Positions 16,648 through 24,882 are shown, numbered from the stretch's first letter. The stretch: 64,000 nucleotides of DNA from Roseivivax lentus (GCF_900156805.1 NZ_FTOQ01000001.1:434001-498000), one strand, 5' to 3'. Made by a program: numbers and translations. Notes: generated by a model from the letters alone, not told the origin.

Positions 16648-17964
16648 CTAAAGATCGAGCGCCTCGGCGGTGAGATAGGCGGGCGCCAATGCGAGCCTGC
16701 GAAAGCGGCCGAACGGGAACCGCCCCGGGGGCCTGCGCATCGCGGCGGGAATATCGGGCCCCCGGTTCAGGATGAGCCCGGCGGCAAGCGTGCCCGCATG
16801 GCTCGCCATCGCCACGCCGTTGCCGTGATAGCCCAGGGCGGCGAAGAGGCCCGGCTGATCGGGCACGGCGCCCACGAAGGGCGTGAGCCCGCGCAGGAGG
16901 CAGACGAGCCCCGACCATTCATGGGTGATCTCCACCCCGCGCCATTCCGGAAACATGGCCGCGAAGTCGCGCCGTATGCGTTTCGAGATCGCCGCTTGCG
17001 CCCGGGGCCGCGCGGTCAGCCCGCCACGCATGCCGAAGAGAAAGCGGTTATCGGGCAAGCGCCGGAAATAATGCAGCAGCAGGCGGCTGTCATAGGCCAT
17101 CTGGCGGGTGGTCCAGCCCTGCCGCGCGGCCTCTTCGTCGCTGAGGGGCCGGGTCACGATGATCGAGGATTGCACCGGCAGCGTGCGCGCGCGCAGCCAG
17201 TCGGGCAGGTCCTCGCTGCTGTAGCCGTTGGTGGCGATCAGCACCTCGGGCGCCGCGACCGTGCCCTCCGGTGTCGTCAGCTGCCAGCCGCCCGCAGCGC
17301 GGCGCAGCGCGGTGACCGGGCTTCGCGCATGGCAGCGCACACCGGCGGTCATCGCGGCGCGGGCGAGGCCGTCATGGTAGCGCCTCGGATGCAGCGCGAA
17401 CCCCAAGGGTGTGGTGAGCGCGCCGTGGAAGGTGCCGCCGAACCCCTCCTGCCGCAGCGCATGGGCGGGGGTGAGCCGGGGCGTGACCCCGTAGGCGTCC
17501 TCGATGTCGCGCGCGGCGGCCTCGAAACCCCGCGCGATGCGCGGCGTGTGGGCCAGAAGGGTCTCGCCCTCCGAATGGGTCTCCGCGTCGATACCGTGCC
17601 GGGCCAGGCGGCGGGCCACGGTGTCGATCGCGGCGATTTCGGTGGCGCGCCATTCGGCGAGGCCCTCGGCGCCGAAGCGGCGGCGCAGTTGACCCGCGCT
17701 CGCCTTGGCGCCGCCGAGGCAGCAGAAGCCGCCATTGCGCCCCGACGCGCCCCAGCCGGGCGCCTCCGCCTCCAGAAGAGTCACGCGCGCGCCCGCTTCG
17801 GCAAGTTCCAGCGCGGCGGCGAGGCCGGTATAGCCGCCGCCGATGATCGCCACATCCGCGCGCTGCGCCCCGGTGAGCCGGGGCCAGTCCGGCGGCGGGG
17901 CGCCCTCGTTCCAGTAGCAGCGTTCGGGCGTGGCATAGGCCGCCGCCTCGTAGAGGCGGTGCAT
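16648..17964 (-). CDS. puuB: FAD-dependent amine oxidoreductase (PuuB-like)
   Basis: The 438-residue protein is a DAO-type flavoenzyme. The N-terminal FAD-binding motif is ADVAIIGGGYTGLAAALELA (about 36-55), followed by GWGASGRNGGFCCLGG, the pattern of gamma-glutamylputrescine oxidoreductase and related secondary-amine oxidases. The C-terminus has GLTPFVGAVPDQPGLFAALGYHGNG. The ATG overlaps the potI stop (TGATG), making it the last gene of the pot operon. It likely oxidises a polyamine or a glutamylated derivative imported by PotFGHI. No PuuA-type ligase is visible, so the exact substrate is open. Confidence 0.82.
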   Translation of the reverse strand: MHRLYEAAAYATPERCYWNEGAPPPDWPRLTGAQRADVAIIGGGYTGLAAALELAEAGARVTLLEAEAPGWGASGRNGGFCCLGGAKASAGQLRRRFGAEGLAEWRATEIAAIDTVARRLARHGIDAETHSEGETLLAHTPRIARGFEAAARDIEDAYGVTPRLTPAHALRQEGFGGTFHGALTTPLGFALHPRRYHDGLARAAMTAGVRCHARSPVTALRRAAGGWQLTTPEGTVAAPEVLIATNGYSSEDLPDWLRARTLPVQSSIIVTRPLSDEEAARQGWTTRQMAYDSRLLLHYFRRLPDNRFLFGMRGGLTARPRAQAAISKRIRRDFAAMFPEWRGVEITHEWSGLVCLLRGLTPFVGAVPDQPGLFAALGYHGNGVAMASHAGTLAAGLILNRGPDIPAAMRRPPGRFPFGRFRRLALAPAYLTAEALDL

Positions 17965-18782
17965 CAGGCGGTGCGCGCCGCGGCGCGTTCGTCCCGGGCC
18001 TGCGCGACCGCGGCGCGTTTGGAGATCAGCGAGGCGGTGATGACCCCGATCGTGACGATGCCGATCATCAGGGTCGAAAGCGCGTTGATCTCGGGGCTGA
18101 CGCCGAGGCGCACGGCGGAGAAGATCTTGATCGGCAGCGTCGTGGCCGAGGGGCCGGTGGTGAAGCTCGCGATCACGAGGTCGTCGAGCGACAGCGTGAA
18201 GGCCAGAAGCCAGCCCGAGATCACGGCGGGCGCGATGATCGGCAGGGTCACGAGGCGAAAGGCCTGGAAGGGCGTGCAGCCGAGGTCGAGTGCTGCTTCC
18301 TCGAGCGCCTGATCGAAGCTCGTGAGCCGCGAAGAGACCACCACCGAGACGTAGCACATCGCGAAGGTCGTATGCGCCAGCACGATGGTGAAGATGCCGC
18401 GGTCGAGCCCGATGCCGATGAAGAGAAGCAGCAGCGACAGGCCGGTGATGACCTCGGGCATGACGAGCGGCGCGTAGATCATGCCGGAGAAGAGCGTGCG
18501 CCCGGCAAAGCGGCCCGCGCGGACGAGGACCGTCGCGGCCATGGTGCCGAGCACCGTCGCGATGGTCGACGAGAACACCGCCACCTGCAGCGTGACCCAG
18601 GCGGCATCGAGGAATTCCTGATCGCGGAAGAGCTCACCATACCACTTGGTCGAGAAACCGGCCCAGACGGTCACCAGTTTCGATTCGTTGAAGCTGTAGA
18701 TCACAAGGATGATCATCGGCAGGTAGAGGAAGGCAAAGCCCAAGGTGAGCGATGTCGCGTTGAACCAGGAGAAGCGCTTCAT
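17964..18782 (-). CDS. potI: Polyamine ABC transporter permease PotI
   Basis: This is the second inner-membrane permease of a putrescine/spermidine importer. The 272-residue form starts at MKRFSWFNATS; an upstream in-frame ATG at 18869 would add a tail encoded by palindromic repeats and is rejected. Six membrane segments are visible (LTLGFAFLYLPMIILVIYS, PLVMPEVITGLSLLLLFIGI and others), and the EAA loop EEAALDLGCTPFQAFRLVTLP lies near residue 170 (quoted here in part). Its stop overlaps the puuB start. It is separated from potH by 211 bases of hairpins, whereas other pot genes nearly touch. Confidence 0.9.
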   Translation of the reverse strand: MKRFSWFNATSLTLGFAFLYLPMIILVIYSFNESKLVTVWAGFSTKWYGELFRDQEFLDAAWVTLQVAVFSSTIATVLGTMAATVLVRAGRFAGRTLFSGMIYAPLVMPEVITGLSLLLLFIGIGLDRGIFTIVLAHTTFAMCYVSVVVSSRLTSFDQALEEAALDLGCTPFQAFRLVTLPIIAPAVISGWLLAFTLSLDDLVIASFTTGPSATTLPIKIFSAVRLGVSPEINALSTLMIGIVTIGVITASLISKRAAVAQARDERAAARTA

Positions 18783-18794
18783 CGGGCCGCCTCC

Positions 18795-18987
18795 GCGAAA
18801 TCCCGCGAGGATTTCGCCGCCAAATCCGACGCGGATTTGCGGCCCGGCGCGACGCTTTGGGGCGCGCACGGCGCGGATGCCCGCCCCGGCCGAGCGCTCC
18901 GCGGCGCAATGGTCGACGCGCGCGCTGCGGTCCGGACGGGCCGCGATTTCGCGTCGAAATCGCCCCCGAAATCACCGTGTGATTTCG
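18795..18987. repeat. Four related palindromes between potH and potI
   Basis: Four perfect short stem-loops share an AAATC/GATTT core. Stem 1: GCGAAATCC/GGATTTCGC (18795-18803, 18809-18817). Stem 2: CAAATCCG/CGGATTTG (18821-18828, 18832-18839). Stem 3: GCGATTTCG/CGAAATCGC (18943-18951, 18955-18963). Stem 4: CGAAATCAC/GTGATTTCG (18967-18975, 18979-18987). They form two pairs about 100 bases apart inside the operon. In the mRNA they could pair alternatively with one another. Confidence 0.7.
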
Positions 18988-18993
18988 CCCCCC

Positions 18994-19884
18994 TCATCCT
19001 TCCGCCTCCCGTGCCTTCTGCTCGTTGCGCTGGAACAGCACGATCGGCACGATCAGGATCAGGAGCAGGATGATCGCCACCGCCGAGGCCACCGGCCAGT
19101 CGCGATTGGAGAAGAACTCCTCCCACAGCACCTTGCCGATCATCAGCGTGTTCGATCCGCCCAGAAGCGACGGGATCACAAACTCGCCGATGGCCGGGAT
19201 GAAGACCAGGAAACAGCCCGCGATGATGCCGCTTTTCGACAGCGGCACGGTCACCAGCCAGAAGGCCGAGAGGCGCGAGCAACCGAGATCCTCCGCCGCC
19301 TCGAGCAGCGATTCGTCCATCTTCTCCAGCGCCGCGTAGATCGGCAGGATCATGAAGGGCAGGTAGGTATAGACGATGCCGATATAGACCGCGATGTTCG
19401 TCGACAGGATCTGCAGGGGTTCCGAGATCAGCCCGAGCCCCATCAGCAGCTGGTTCAGCACGCCCTCGGAAGACAGGATCCCCATCCACGAATAGACCCG
19501 GATCAGGAACGAGGTCCAGAACGGCAGGATCACCAGCATCAGGAGCGTGGGCCGCCATTCGGGCGCCGCGCGCGCCATCGCATAGGCGATGGGATAGCCC
19601 ACCGCGAGGGTGATCAGTGTCGAGACGCCGGCGATCTGCAGCGAGGACAGATAGGCCTTCCAGTAAAGATCGTCGGTGGTCAGGAAGACGTAATTCTCGA
19701 AATCGAGCGCCGCGAAGAATTCCCGGATACCCTGCCAGCCCGCCGACACATCGAGCGTCGGCGTGTAGGGTGGGATCGCCAGCGCGATATCCGACAGCGA
19801 GATCTTCAGCACGATCAGGAACGGCACCAGGAACAGCAGCAGAAGCCACAGGTAAGGCACCGCGATGAGGAAGGCCTTGCGCAT
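18994..19884 (-). CDS. potH: Polyamine ABC transporter permease PotH
   Basis: This is the first permease subunit of the importer. The 296-residue protein starts with a hydrophobic helix (FLIAVPYLWLLLLFLVPFLI) and a periplasmic loop, and has the EAA cytoplasmic loop LLEAAEDLGCSRLSAFWLVT near residue 195 that contacts the ATPase. The end EQKAREAEG is charged. It starts 3 bases after the potG stop. The downstream gap to potI is occupied by a palindrome cluster. Confidence 0.9.
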   Translation of the reverse strand: MRKAFLIAVPYLWLLLLFLVPFLIVLKISLSDIALAIPPYTPTLDVSAGWQGIREFFAALDFENYVFLTTDDLYWKAYLSSLQIAGVSTLITLAVGYPIAYAMARAAPEWRPTLLMLVILPFWTSFLIRVYSWMGILSSEGVLNQLLMGLGLISEPLQILSTNIAVYIGIVYTYLPFMILPIYAALEKMDESLLEAAEDLGCSRLSAFWLVTVPLSKSGIIAGCFLVFIPAIGEFVIPSLLGGSNTLMIGKVLWEEFFSNRDWPVASAVAIILLLILIVPIVLFQRNEQKAREAEG

Positions 19885-19887
19885 GCC

Positions 19888-21021
19888 TCAGCCCTCCAGG
19901 ATCACGCCGGCGGTTTCGGTGAAGGACAGCCAGACGCGATCTTCCCAGGTGATGTCGCGATTGACCAGGCGCCGGGTGTTGGCGGTCTGCGCCTTGAAGA
20001 TGCGGCCATCGGCGATCTTCACGTGATAGGTCGAGGAATTGCCCAGATAGGCGATGTCGATCACCTGGCCTTCCAGCAGGTTGCGCCGGCCCTCGGGTTT
20101 CTCCTTGGCGATGGCGACCTTTTCGGGACGGATGGCGAAGGCGACCTTGCCCGCGCCACTGCCGGTGCCCGCAGCGCCCCGGGGCGTGCCCCAGATCGGC
20201 GGCTGGCCCTCGGCCCAGTCGATGCGCGCGCGCTCGCCCTCGGGTGTGGCATGGCCCTCGATGATGTTCACGTCGCCGATGAAATCGGCCACGTAGACCG
20301 AATTCGGCGCCTCGTAGATCACGTCCGGCGTGTCGACCTGCACGAGGCGCCCCTCGTCCATCACCGCCACGCGGGAGGCGACGGTCATCGCTTCTTCCTG
20401 GTCGTGGGTGACGATCACGAAGGTGGTGCCGGTCTTTTCCTGGATATCCATCAGCTCGAACTGGGTCTCCTCGCGCAGCTTCTTGTCGAGCGCGCCGAGC
20501 GGTTCGTCGAGCAGCAGCAGCTTCGGCGCCTTGGCGAGGCTGCGCGCGAGCGCCACGCGCTGCCGCTGGCCGCCCGAGATCTGGTGCGGTTTGCGCTTGG
20601 CGAATTTCGTGAGCCGCGTGAGGCGCAGCATTTCCTCGACCCTGGCCGAGATGGCCTCCTTGTCGGTGCTCTCGCGCTTCAGCCCGAAGGCGATGTTTTC
20701 CCAGACCGACAGGTGCGGGAACAGCGCGTAGCTTTGGAACATCATGTTCACCGCGCGCTTGTTGGGCGGAATGGGCGCGATGTTCTGGCCCGAAAGCTCG
20801 ATCGTGCCTTCGGTGGCGTTCTCGAACCCCGCCAGCATCCGCATCAGCGTGGTCTTGCCGCAGCCCGAGGGCCCCAGCAGGGCGAAGAATTCCCGGGCAT
20901 AGATGTCGAGCGTCAGGTCGTCGATCGCGGTGAAACCGCCGAAACGCTTGGTGACCCCCTTGAACCGGATCAGCGGGGTCTCGTCCGGGTCGTTCCAGGG
21001 GGCGAAGACGGTCTGGCTCAT
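19888..21021 (-). CDS. potG: Polyamine ABC transporter ATP-binding protein
   Basis: This ATPase energises PotH/PotI. The 377-residue protein has Walker A LLGPSGCGKTTLMRML (about 48-63), Q-loop MMFQSYALFPHLSVWENI (about 93), signature ISGGQRQRVALARSLA (about 148), Walker B LLLLDEPLGALD (about 168), the H-loop IVTHDQEEAM, and a C-terminal TOBE-like regulatory domain (VAFAIRPEKVAI). It cannot be told from PotA by sequence alone; the position between potF and potH favours PotG. It lies 70 bases after potF, with a strong hairpin in that gap. Confidence 0.9.
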   Translation of the reverse strand: MSQTVFAPWNDPDETPLIRFKGVTKRFGGFTAIDDLTLDIYAREFFALLGPSGCGKTTLMRMLAGFENATEGTIELSGQNIAPIPPNKRAVNMMFQSYALFPHLSVWENIAFGLKRESTDKEAISARVEEMLRLTRLTKFAKRKPHQISGGQRQRVALARSLAKAPKLLLLDEPLGALDKKLREETQFELMDIQEKTGTTFVIVTHDQEEAMTVASRVAVMDEGRLVQVDTPDVIYEAPNSVYVADFIGDVNIIEGHATPEGERARIDWAEGQPPIWGTPRGAAGTGSGAGKVAFAIRPEKVAIAKEKPEGRRNLLEGQVIDIAYLGNSSTYHVKIADGRIFKAQTANTRRLVNRDITWEDRVWLSFTETAGVILEG

Positions 21022-21054
21022 GGTCGCATCCAGTCGGGGAAGGGCGGATGAAAT

Positions 21055-21078
21055 CGGCCCGCGCCGGGGCGCGGGCCG
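21055..21078 (-). terminator. Intercistronic hairpin after potF
   Basis: A perfect 11-base stem (CGGCCCGCGCC at 21055-21065 and its complement at 21068-21078, 2-base loop) lies 13 bases after the potF stop, inside the operon. There is no T-run. It fits the known pattern in which a hairpin protects the binding-protein mRNA end or partly attenuates, giving more substrate-binding protein than permease. Confidence 0.6.
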
Positions 21079-21090
21079 AAGGTCAGGGCG

Positions 21091-22176
21091 TCAGACGCCC
21101 GATTTGATCTCGGTCCAGAGCCGCGTCACCGTCCGCTGCACGCGCGGCGGATAGGGCGTCGTGGTGAAGAGGTTCTCGAGCGCCGCGGGCGTCGGATAGA
21201 TCGCCGGATCGCCGATCACGTCCTCGACCAGGAACTCCTGCGAGGCCTCGTTGCCATTGGCGTAATAGACGTAGTTCGACGCCGCCGCCATGTTCTCGGC
21301 ATCCATGATGAAGTTCAGGAAGGTATGCGCGGCCTCGGGATTCGGCGCGTCCACTGGGATGGCCATCTGGTCGAACCACATCTGCGCGCCCTCGTCGGGG
21401 GCGTTATAGGCGATCACGACGCCGTTATCGGCCTCCGCCGCCCGGTCGCGCGCCTGCAGGATGTCGCCGGACCAGCCGACCGCCACGCAGATGTCGCCAT
21501 TGGCCAGCGCGTTGATGTATTCCGAGGAATGGAACTTCTGGATGTAGGGGCGGATCGGCTCGAACACCTCGCCGGCCTTGGCGATCACGTCCGGATCGTG
21601 GCTGTCGGGGTCCTCGCCGATATAGTTCAGCGCGGCGGGGATCATCTCGGCGGGCGCATCGAGGAAATGCACGCCGCATTCGGCGAGCTTTTCCATGTTC
21701 GCCGGATCGAAGACGAGGTCCCAGGACGAGATCGGCGCGTCCTCGCCGAGGATCTCGGTGACCTTGCCGACGTTCACGCCGATACCGGTCGTGCCCCACA
21801 TGTAGTTGATCGAATAGGCATTGTCCGGGTCGTATTGCGCTGTCCGGCTGGAGACCACGTCCCACATGTTGTCGAGATTGGGCAGCTGCGACTTGTCGAG
21901 CTTCCGGAACGCGCCCGCCTCGATCTGCCGCTGCAGGAAGGTGCCGGTGGGCACCACCACATCATAGCCCGACGAGCCCGCGAGCATCTTCGTCTCGAGC
22001 ACCTCGTTCGAATCGAAGACATCGTAGATCAGGTCGATCCCGGTCTCTTCCTCGAACTGGGTCAGCAGCGCTTCGTCGATATAGTCGGACCAGTTGTAGA
22101 CGCGCACTTCCTGCGCGCTGGCCGCGCCGGCAATGAGCGCGAGGACCGCGACGCTGCCGAGTGTCTTGCTTGTCAT
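21091..22176 (-). CDS. potF: Polyamine-binding periplasmic protein PotF
   Basis: This is the extracytoplasmic receptor of the importer. The 361-residue protein starts at MTSKTLGSVAVLALIAGAA with a signal peptide cleaved about residue 22 (AASAQEV). The mature protein begins VRVYNWSDYIDEALL, the classic start of PotD/PotF proteins, and contains DVFDSNEVLETKMLAGSSGYD and the C-terminal NGNEASQEFL. Upstream in-frame sequence to 22272 is discarded because the signal peptide fixes the start and a GGGAG lies just before it. It is first in the operon potF-G-H-I-puuB. Confidence 0.92.
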   Translation of the reverse strand: MTSKTLGSVAVLALIAGAASAQEVRVYNWSDYIDEALLTQFEEETGIDLIYDVFDSNEVLETKMLAGSSGYDVVVPTGTFLQRQIEAGAFRKLDKSQLPNLDNMWDVVSSRTAQYDPDNAYSINYMWGTTGIGVNVGKVTEILGEDAPISSWDLVFDPANMEKLAECGVHFLDAPAEMIPAALNYIGEDPDSHDPDVIAKAGEVFEPIRPYIQKFHSSEYINALANGDICVAVGWSGDILQARDRAAEADNGVVIAYNAPDEGAQMWFDQMAIPVDAPNPEAAHTFLNFIMDAENMAAASNYVYYANGNEASQEFLVEDVIGDPAIYPTPAALENLFTTTPYPPRVQRTVTRLWTEIKSGV

Positions 22177-22225
22177 TCTGTCAACTCCCTGAAGGTTCCT
22201 GGGAGTCGTTGCTCCCCGATCCTTG

Positions 22226-22256
22226 AATTTGATCAAAAATTGCCGATGCTGGCAAT
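22226..22256. promoter_or_regulatory. Candidate operators between potF and the GntR gene
   Basis: Two sites lie side by side: the palindrome TTTGATCAAA (22228-22237) within AATTTGATCA (from 22226), and the inverted repeat ATTGCC-GATGCT-GGCAAT (22239-22256). AATTTGATCA recurs upstream of the aminotransferase gene at 23158. Their place in the divergent potF/gntR gap suggests binding of the GntR product. Confidence 0.5.
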
Positions 22257-22325
22257 ATCGCGATGCTTCCACGGCTCCGGGGCAGGTGCAAGACGGGTCG
22301 TGAATGGCGGTGAGGAGGAAGCGGC

Positions 22326-23024
22326 ATGAGCCGATTTACTGCGCAATTGTCGCGCGATGCGGAGCCCGAGGCGGCGGGATTGCCGGCCCATGAGCGGGTC
22401 TACCGGCAATTGCGCGACATGATTCTCTTCGGCGCGCTGGCGCCGGGGCAGCCGGTGACGATCCAGGGGCTGACCGAGACGCTGGAGGCGGGCATGACGC
22501 CCGTGCGCGAGGCGCTGCGGCGGCTGACGGCCGAAGGCGCGCTCGATTTCCAGGGTAACCGGCGGATCGCGGTGCCGGTCCTCGACGCGCGCGCGGTGGA
22601 GGAGCTGACACTCGCGCGGCTCGCGCTCGAGCCGGAACTGGCGCGCCGCGCCGCGCTGCGCATCGACGCGGACGGGATCGCCACGCTGGCGGAGGCCGAT
22701 TCGGCCCTCGATGCGGCGATCGCGGCGGGCGATATCACCGGCTACCTGACCGGCAATCATCATTTCCATGCCCTGCTGAACGGCCATGCGGATGCGCCGA
22801 TCCTGACCGGGCTCGTCGACGGGCTCTGGCTGCGCTTCGGCCCGTCGCTGCGGGTGGTCTGCGGGCGGCTCGGCACACAGGGGCTTCCGGATCGTCACAA
22901 GGACTTGCTGGCCGCGCTCGGGGAGGGGGCGGCAGAGGCGGCGGCCGATGCCATGGCCGAGGATGTGCGGCAGGGGATGGAGCAGATCGCGCTGGGCCTC
23001 GCGCCAGCGGCGAGGTCCTCCTGA
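22326..23024 (+). CDS. GntR-family regulator with FCD domain
   Basis: The 232-residue DNA-binding protein has an N-terminal winged helix (ERVYRQLRDMILFGALAPGQ, then LTETLEAGMTPVREALRRLTAEGAL, quoted here only to mark about residues 22-75) and a C-terminal FCD ligand-binding domain with conserved metal-type histidines (DITGYLTGNHHFHALL near 140). It is transcribed away from potF and sits before the aminotransferase gene, so it probably controls polyamine uptake and use. Its last codons fall in the first unit of a 25-base tandem repeat, which also supplies the stop codon. Confidence 0.88.
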   Translation: MSRFTAQLSRDAEPEAAGLPAHERVYRQLRDMILFGALAPGQPVTIQGLTETLEAGMTPVREALRRLTAEGALDFQGNRRIAVPVLDARAVEELTLARLALEPELARRAALRIDADGIATLAEADSALDAAIAAGDITGYLTGNHHFHALLNGHADAPILTGLVDGLWLRFGPSLRVVCGRLGTQGLPDRHKDLLAALGEGAAEAAADAMAEDVRQGMEQIALGLAPAARSS

Positions 23025-23100
23025 TGCGCCAGCGGCGCGGTCCTCGTGATGTGCCGGCGGCACGCTCCTTGTGAGGCGCCCACGACGCGGTCCTCATGAC
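23001..23100. repeat. Four tandem 25-base repeats at the end of the GntR gene
   Basis: Four units of exactly 25 bases follow one another (23001, 23026, 23051, 23076), with the shared pattern GCGCCAGCGGCG.GGTCCTC.TGA. The first two differ at 2-3 positions; the others are more diverged. Unit 1 contains the last codons and TGA of the GntR gene, and units 2 to 4 lie in the gap before the aminotransferase gene. Each unit carries its own TGA. Confidence 0.75.
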
Positions 23101-23157
23101 GGGCCGAAGCGCAGTCGCAGGCAGCCGCTCGACAAGGCCGCGCATTGACCTGCGCAT

Positions 23158-23167
23158 AATTTGATCA
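23158..23167. promoter_or_regulatory. Candidate GntR site before the aminotransferase gene
   Basis: AATTTGATCA at 23158-23167 matches ten of ten bases with the site at 22226-22235 beside potF. It lies 53 bases before the aminotransferase ATG. TGATCAT also reads as a near palindrome around this core. Confidence 0.45.
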
Positions 23168-23220
23168 TATTTCTGAGCCAAGCGCCCGATCCTCATCCGC
23201 ACATCTCGAAAGGTCCTTTC

Positions 23221-24615
23221 ATGGCCCAGATTTCCAACCCGCTGCCCACGGCCGATCTGCAGGCGCTGGACGCCGCGCATCACATGCACCCCTTCACCCA
23301 CGGCGCTGCGCTCGGCGCCAAGGGCGCGCGGATCATCACCCGCGCCGAGGGTTGCTGGCTCACCGATTCGGAGGGCAACCGCATCCTCGACGGCATGGCC
23401 GGGCTCTGGTGCGTGAACCTCGGCTACGGGCGGCAGGAGCTTGTCGACGCGGCCACCCGCCAGATGTCGGAGCTGCCCTTCTACAACACCTTCTTCCAGA
23501 CCAGCCACGCCCCCGCGATCCAGCTGGCCGCACGGCTGGCGGAGCTGGCGCCGGGCGATCTCAACCATGTCTTCTTCGCCGGCTCGGGATCCGAGGCCAA
23601 CGACACCAACCTGCGCATGGTCCGCACCTATTGGGAGTTGAAGGGCCAGCCCGCGCGCAAGGCGGTGATCTCGCGCTGGAACGCCTATCACGGCTCCTCG
23701 GTGGGGTCGGGCAGCCTCGGCGGCATGAAGGGCATGCACGCCCAGGGCGGCATGCCGATCCCCGACATCCACCATATCGACCAGCCCAACTGGTGGGCCG
23801 AGGGCGGCGATCTCTCGCCCGAGGAATTCGGTCTCGAGCGGGCAAAACAGCTCGAGGCGAAGATCCAGGAACTGGGCCCCGAGAATGTCGCGGCCTTCAT
23901 CGCCGAACCCCTGCAGGGGGCCGGCGGCGTGATCGTCCCGCCCGAAAGCTACTGGCCCGAGGTCATGCGCATCGTGCGCGAATACGGCATCCTGCTGATC
24001 GCCGACGAGGTGATCTGCGGTTTCGGGCGCACCGGCAACTGGTTCGGCTCCCAGACCCTCGGGATCCAGCCCGACATCATGACCATCGCGAAGGGCCTGT
24101 CCTCGGGCTATCTGCCGATCGGCGGCTCCATCGTGTCCTCCGAGATCGCGCGGGTCATCGGCGATGCCGAATTCAATCACGGCTACACCTATTCCGGCCA
24201 TCCGGTGGCGGCGGCGGTCGCGCTCGAGAACCTGCGCATCCTCGACGAGGAGGGCATCATCACCCGCGTGCGCGAGGAGATCGGGCCCTACCTCAAGGAG
24301 AAGTTCGAGAGCCTGACCGAGCATCCGATGGTGGGCGAGGCCAGCATCGTCGGCATGATGGGCTCCATCGCGCTGACGCCGGACAAGGCACGCCGCGCGG
24401 CCTTCCGCGGCGAGGAGGGCCAGATCGGCCTGATGACGCGCGAGCGGTGCTTCGCCAACAACCTCGTGATGCGGCATGTGGGCGACCGGATGATCATCTC
24501 GCCGCCGCTGGTGATCTCGAAGGACGAGGTCGACGTGCTGATCGCGCGGGCCTGGAAGAGCCTCGACGAGGCGATGGCGCAGGCGAAATCCGAAGGGCTG
24601 TTCGTTGCTGCCTGA
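23221..24615 (+). CDS. spuC: Class III aminotransferase, putrescine--pyruvate type
   Basis: This is a PLP enzyme of about 464 residues that likely transfers the amino group of putrescine (or a related diamine) to pyruvate. Features: MHPFTHGAALGAKGARII near residue 20, GMAGLWCVNLGYG, the PLP phosphate region FAGSGSEANDTNLRMVR (about 115), DEVICGFGRTGNWFG (about 261) and the Schiff-base lysine in TIAKGLSSGYLPIG (about 292). The ATG at 23221 has AAAGG upstream and starts at the usual family position; a longer frame begins at 23161 over the putative operator. Context with PotFGHI and PuuB supports polyamine breakdown. Confidence 0.88.
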   Translation: MAQISNPLPTADLQALDAAHHMHPFTHGAALGAKGARIITRAEGCWLTDSEGNRILDGMAGLWCVNLGYGRQELVDAATRQMSELPFYNTFFQTSHAPAIQLAARLAELAPGDLNHVFFAGSGSEANDTNLRMVRTYWELKGQPARKAVISRWNAYHGSSVGSGSLGGMKGMHAQGGMPIPDIHHIDQPNWWAEGGDLSPEEFGLERAKQLEAKIQELGPENVAAFIAEPLQGAGGVIVPPESYWPEVMRIVREYGILLIADEVICGFGRTGNWFGSQTLGIQPDIMTIAKGLSSGYLPIGGSIVSSEIARVIGDAEFNHGYTYSGHPVAAAVALENLRILDEEGIITRVREEIGPYLKEKFESLTEHPMVGEASIVGMMGSIALTPDKARRAAFRGEEGQIGLMTRERCFANNLVMRHVGDRMIISPPLVISKDEVDVLIARAWKSLDEAMAQAKSEGLFVAA

Positions 24616-24622
24616 GAGTCCC

Positions 24623-24736
24623 ATCCGGCGGTCGCGCAAGGCTTGCAGCCTTGCGCGGCATGTCTTGTCACTGGCGGCCTTTGGCCGCCATATCCGGATT
24701 TTTCGCGTTTTTTCGGAAAGGTGAAGGGCAAGGGGC
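24623..24736. repeat. Two-hairpin dispersed repeat, copy A
   Basis: The element starts ATCCGGCGGTCGC. Hairpin 1 has arms GCGCAAGGC/GCCTTGCGC (24634-24642, 24648-24656) with loop TTGCA. Hairpin 2 has arms GGCGGCC/GGCCGCC near 24673-24689. A T-rich stretch and the box GGAAAGGTGAAG (24715-24726) follow. Copy B is at 53885. It fills the gap between spuC and the convergent moaE, together with a further palindrome ACGGCGCGCCGT near 24798. Confidence 0.75.
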
Positions 24737-24882
24737 GGATGCGCCTTGCCTGACCGCTCGCGCGGGCGGCGCTTACGGGACCCCCCGGGTCGAAACGACG
24801 GCGCGCCGTTTCTGGCGTGCCTGTGATGGCGGGGGGCGGCGATTGGTGAGGCGCAGCGGGCCGCGCGGTTTGCCCGAGGCTC

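Noticed and set aside
18783-18869. Longer potI start at 18869
   Set aside because: The extra 29 codons would be encoded by two palindromes of the array and do not look like a permease N-terminus.
18745-21051. A 768-codon plus-strand open frame over the pot genes
   Set aside because: Its translation is rich in Asp, His, Arg and Gln without domains; the minus-strand pot genes explain the region fully.
23001-23100. 25-base repeat considered as a CRISPR array
   Set aside because: Units are directly adjacent with no spacers and are diverged from one another; no cas gene is present.
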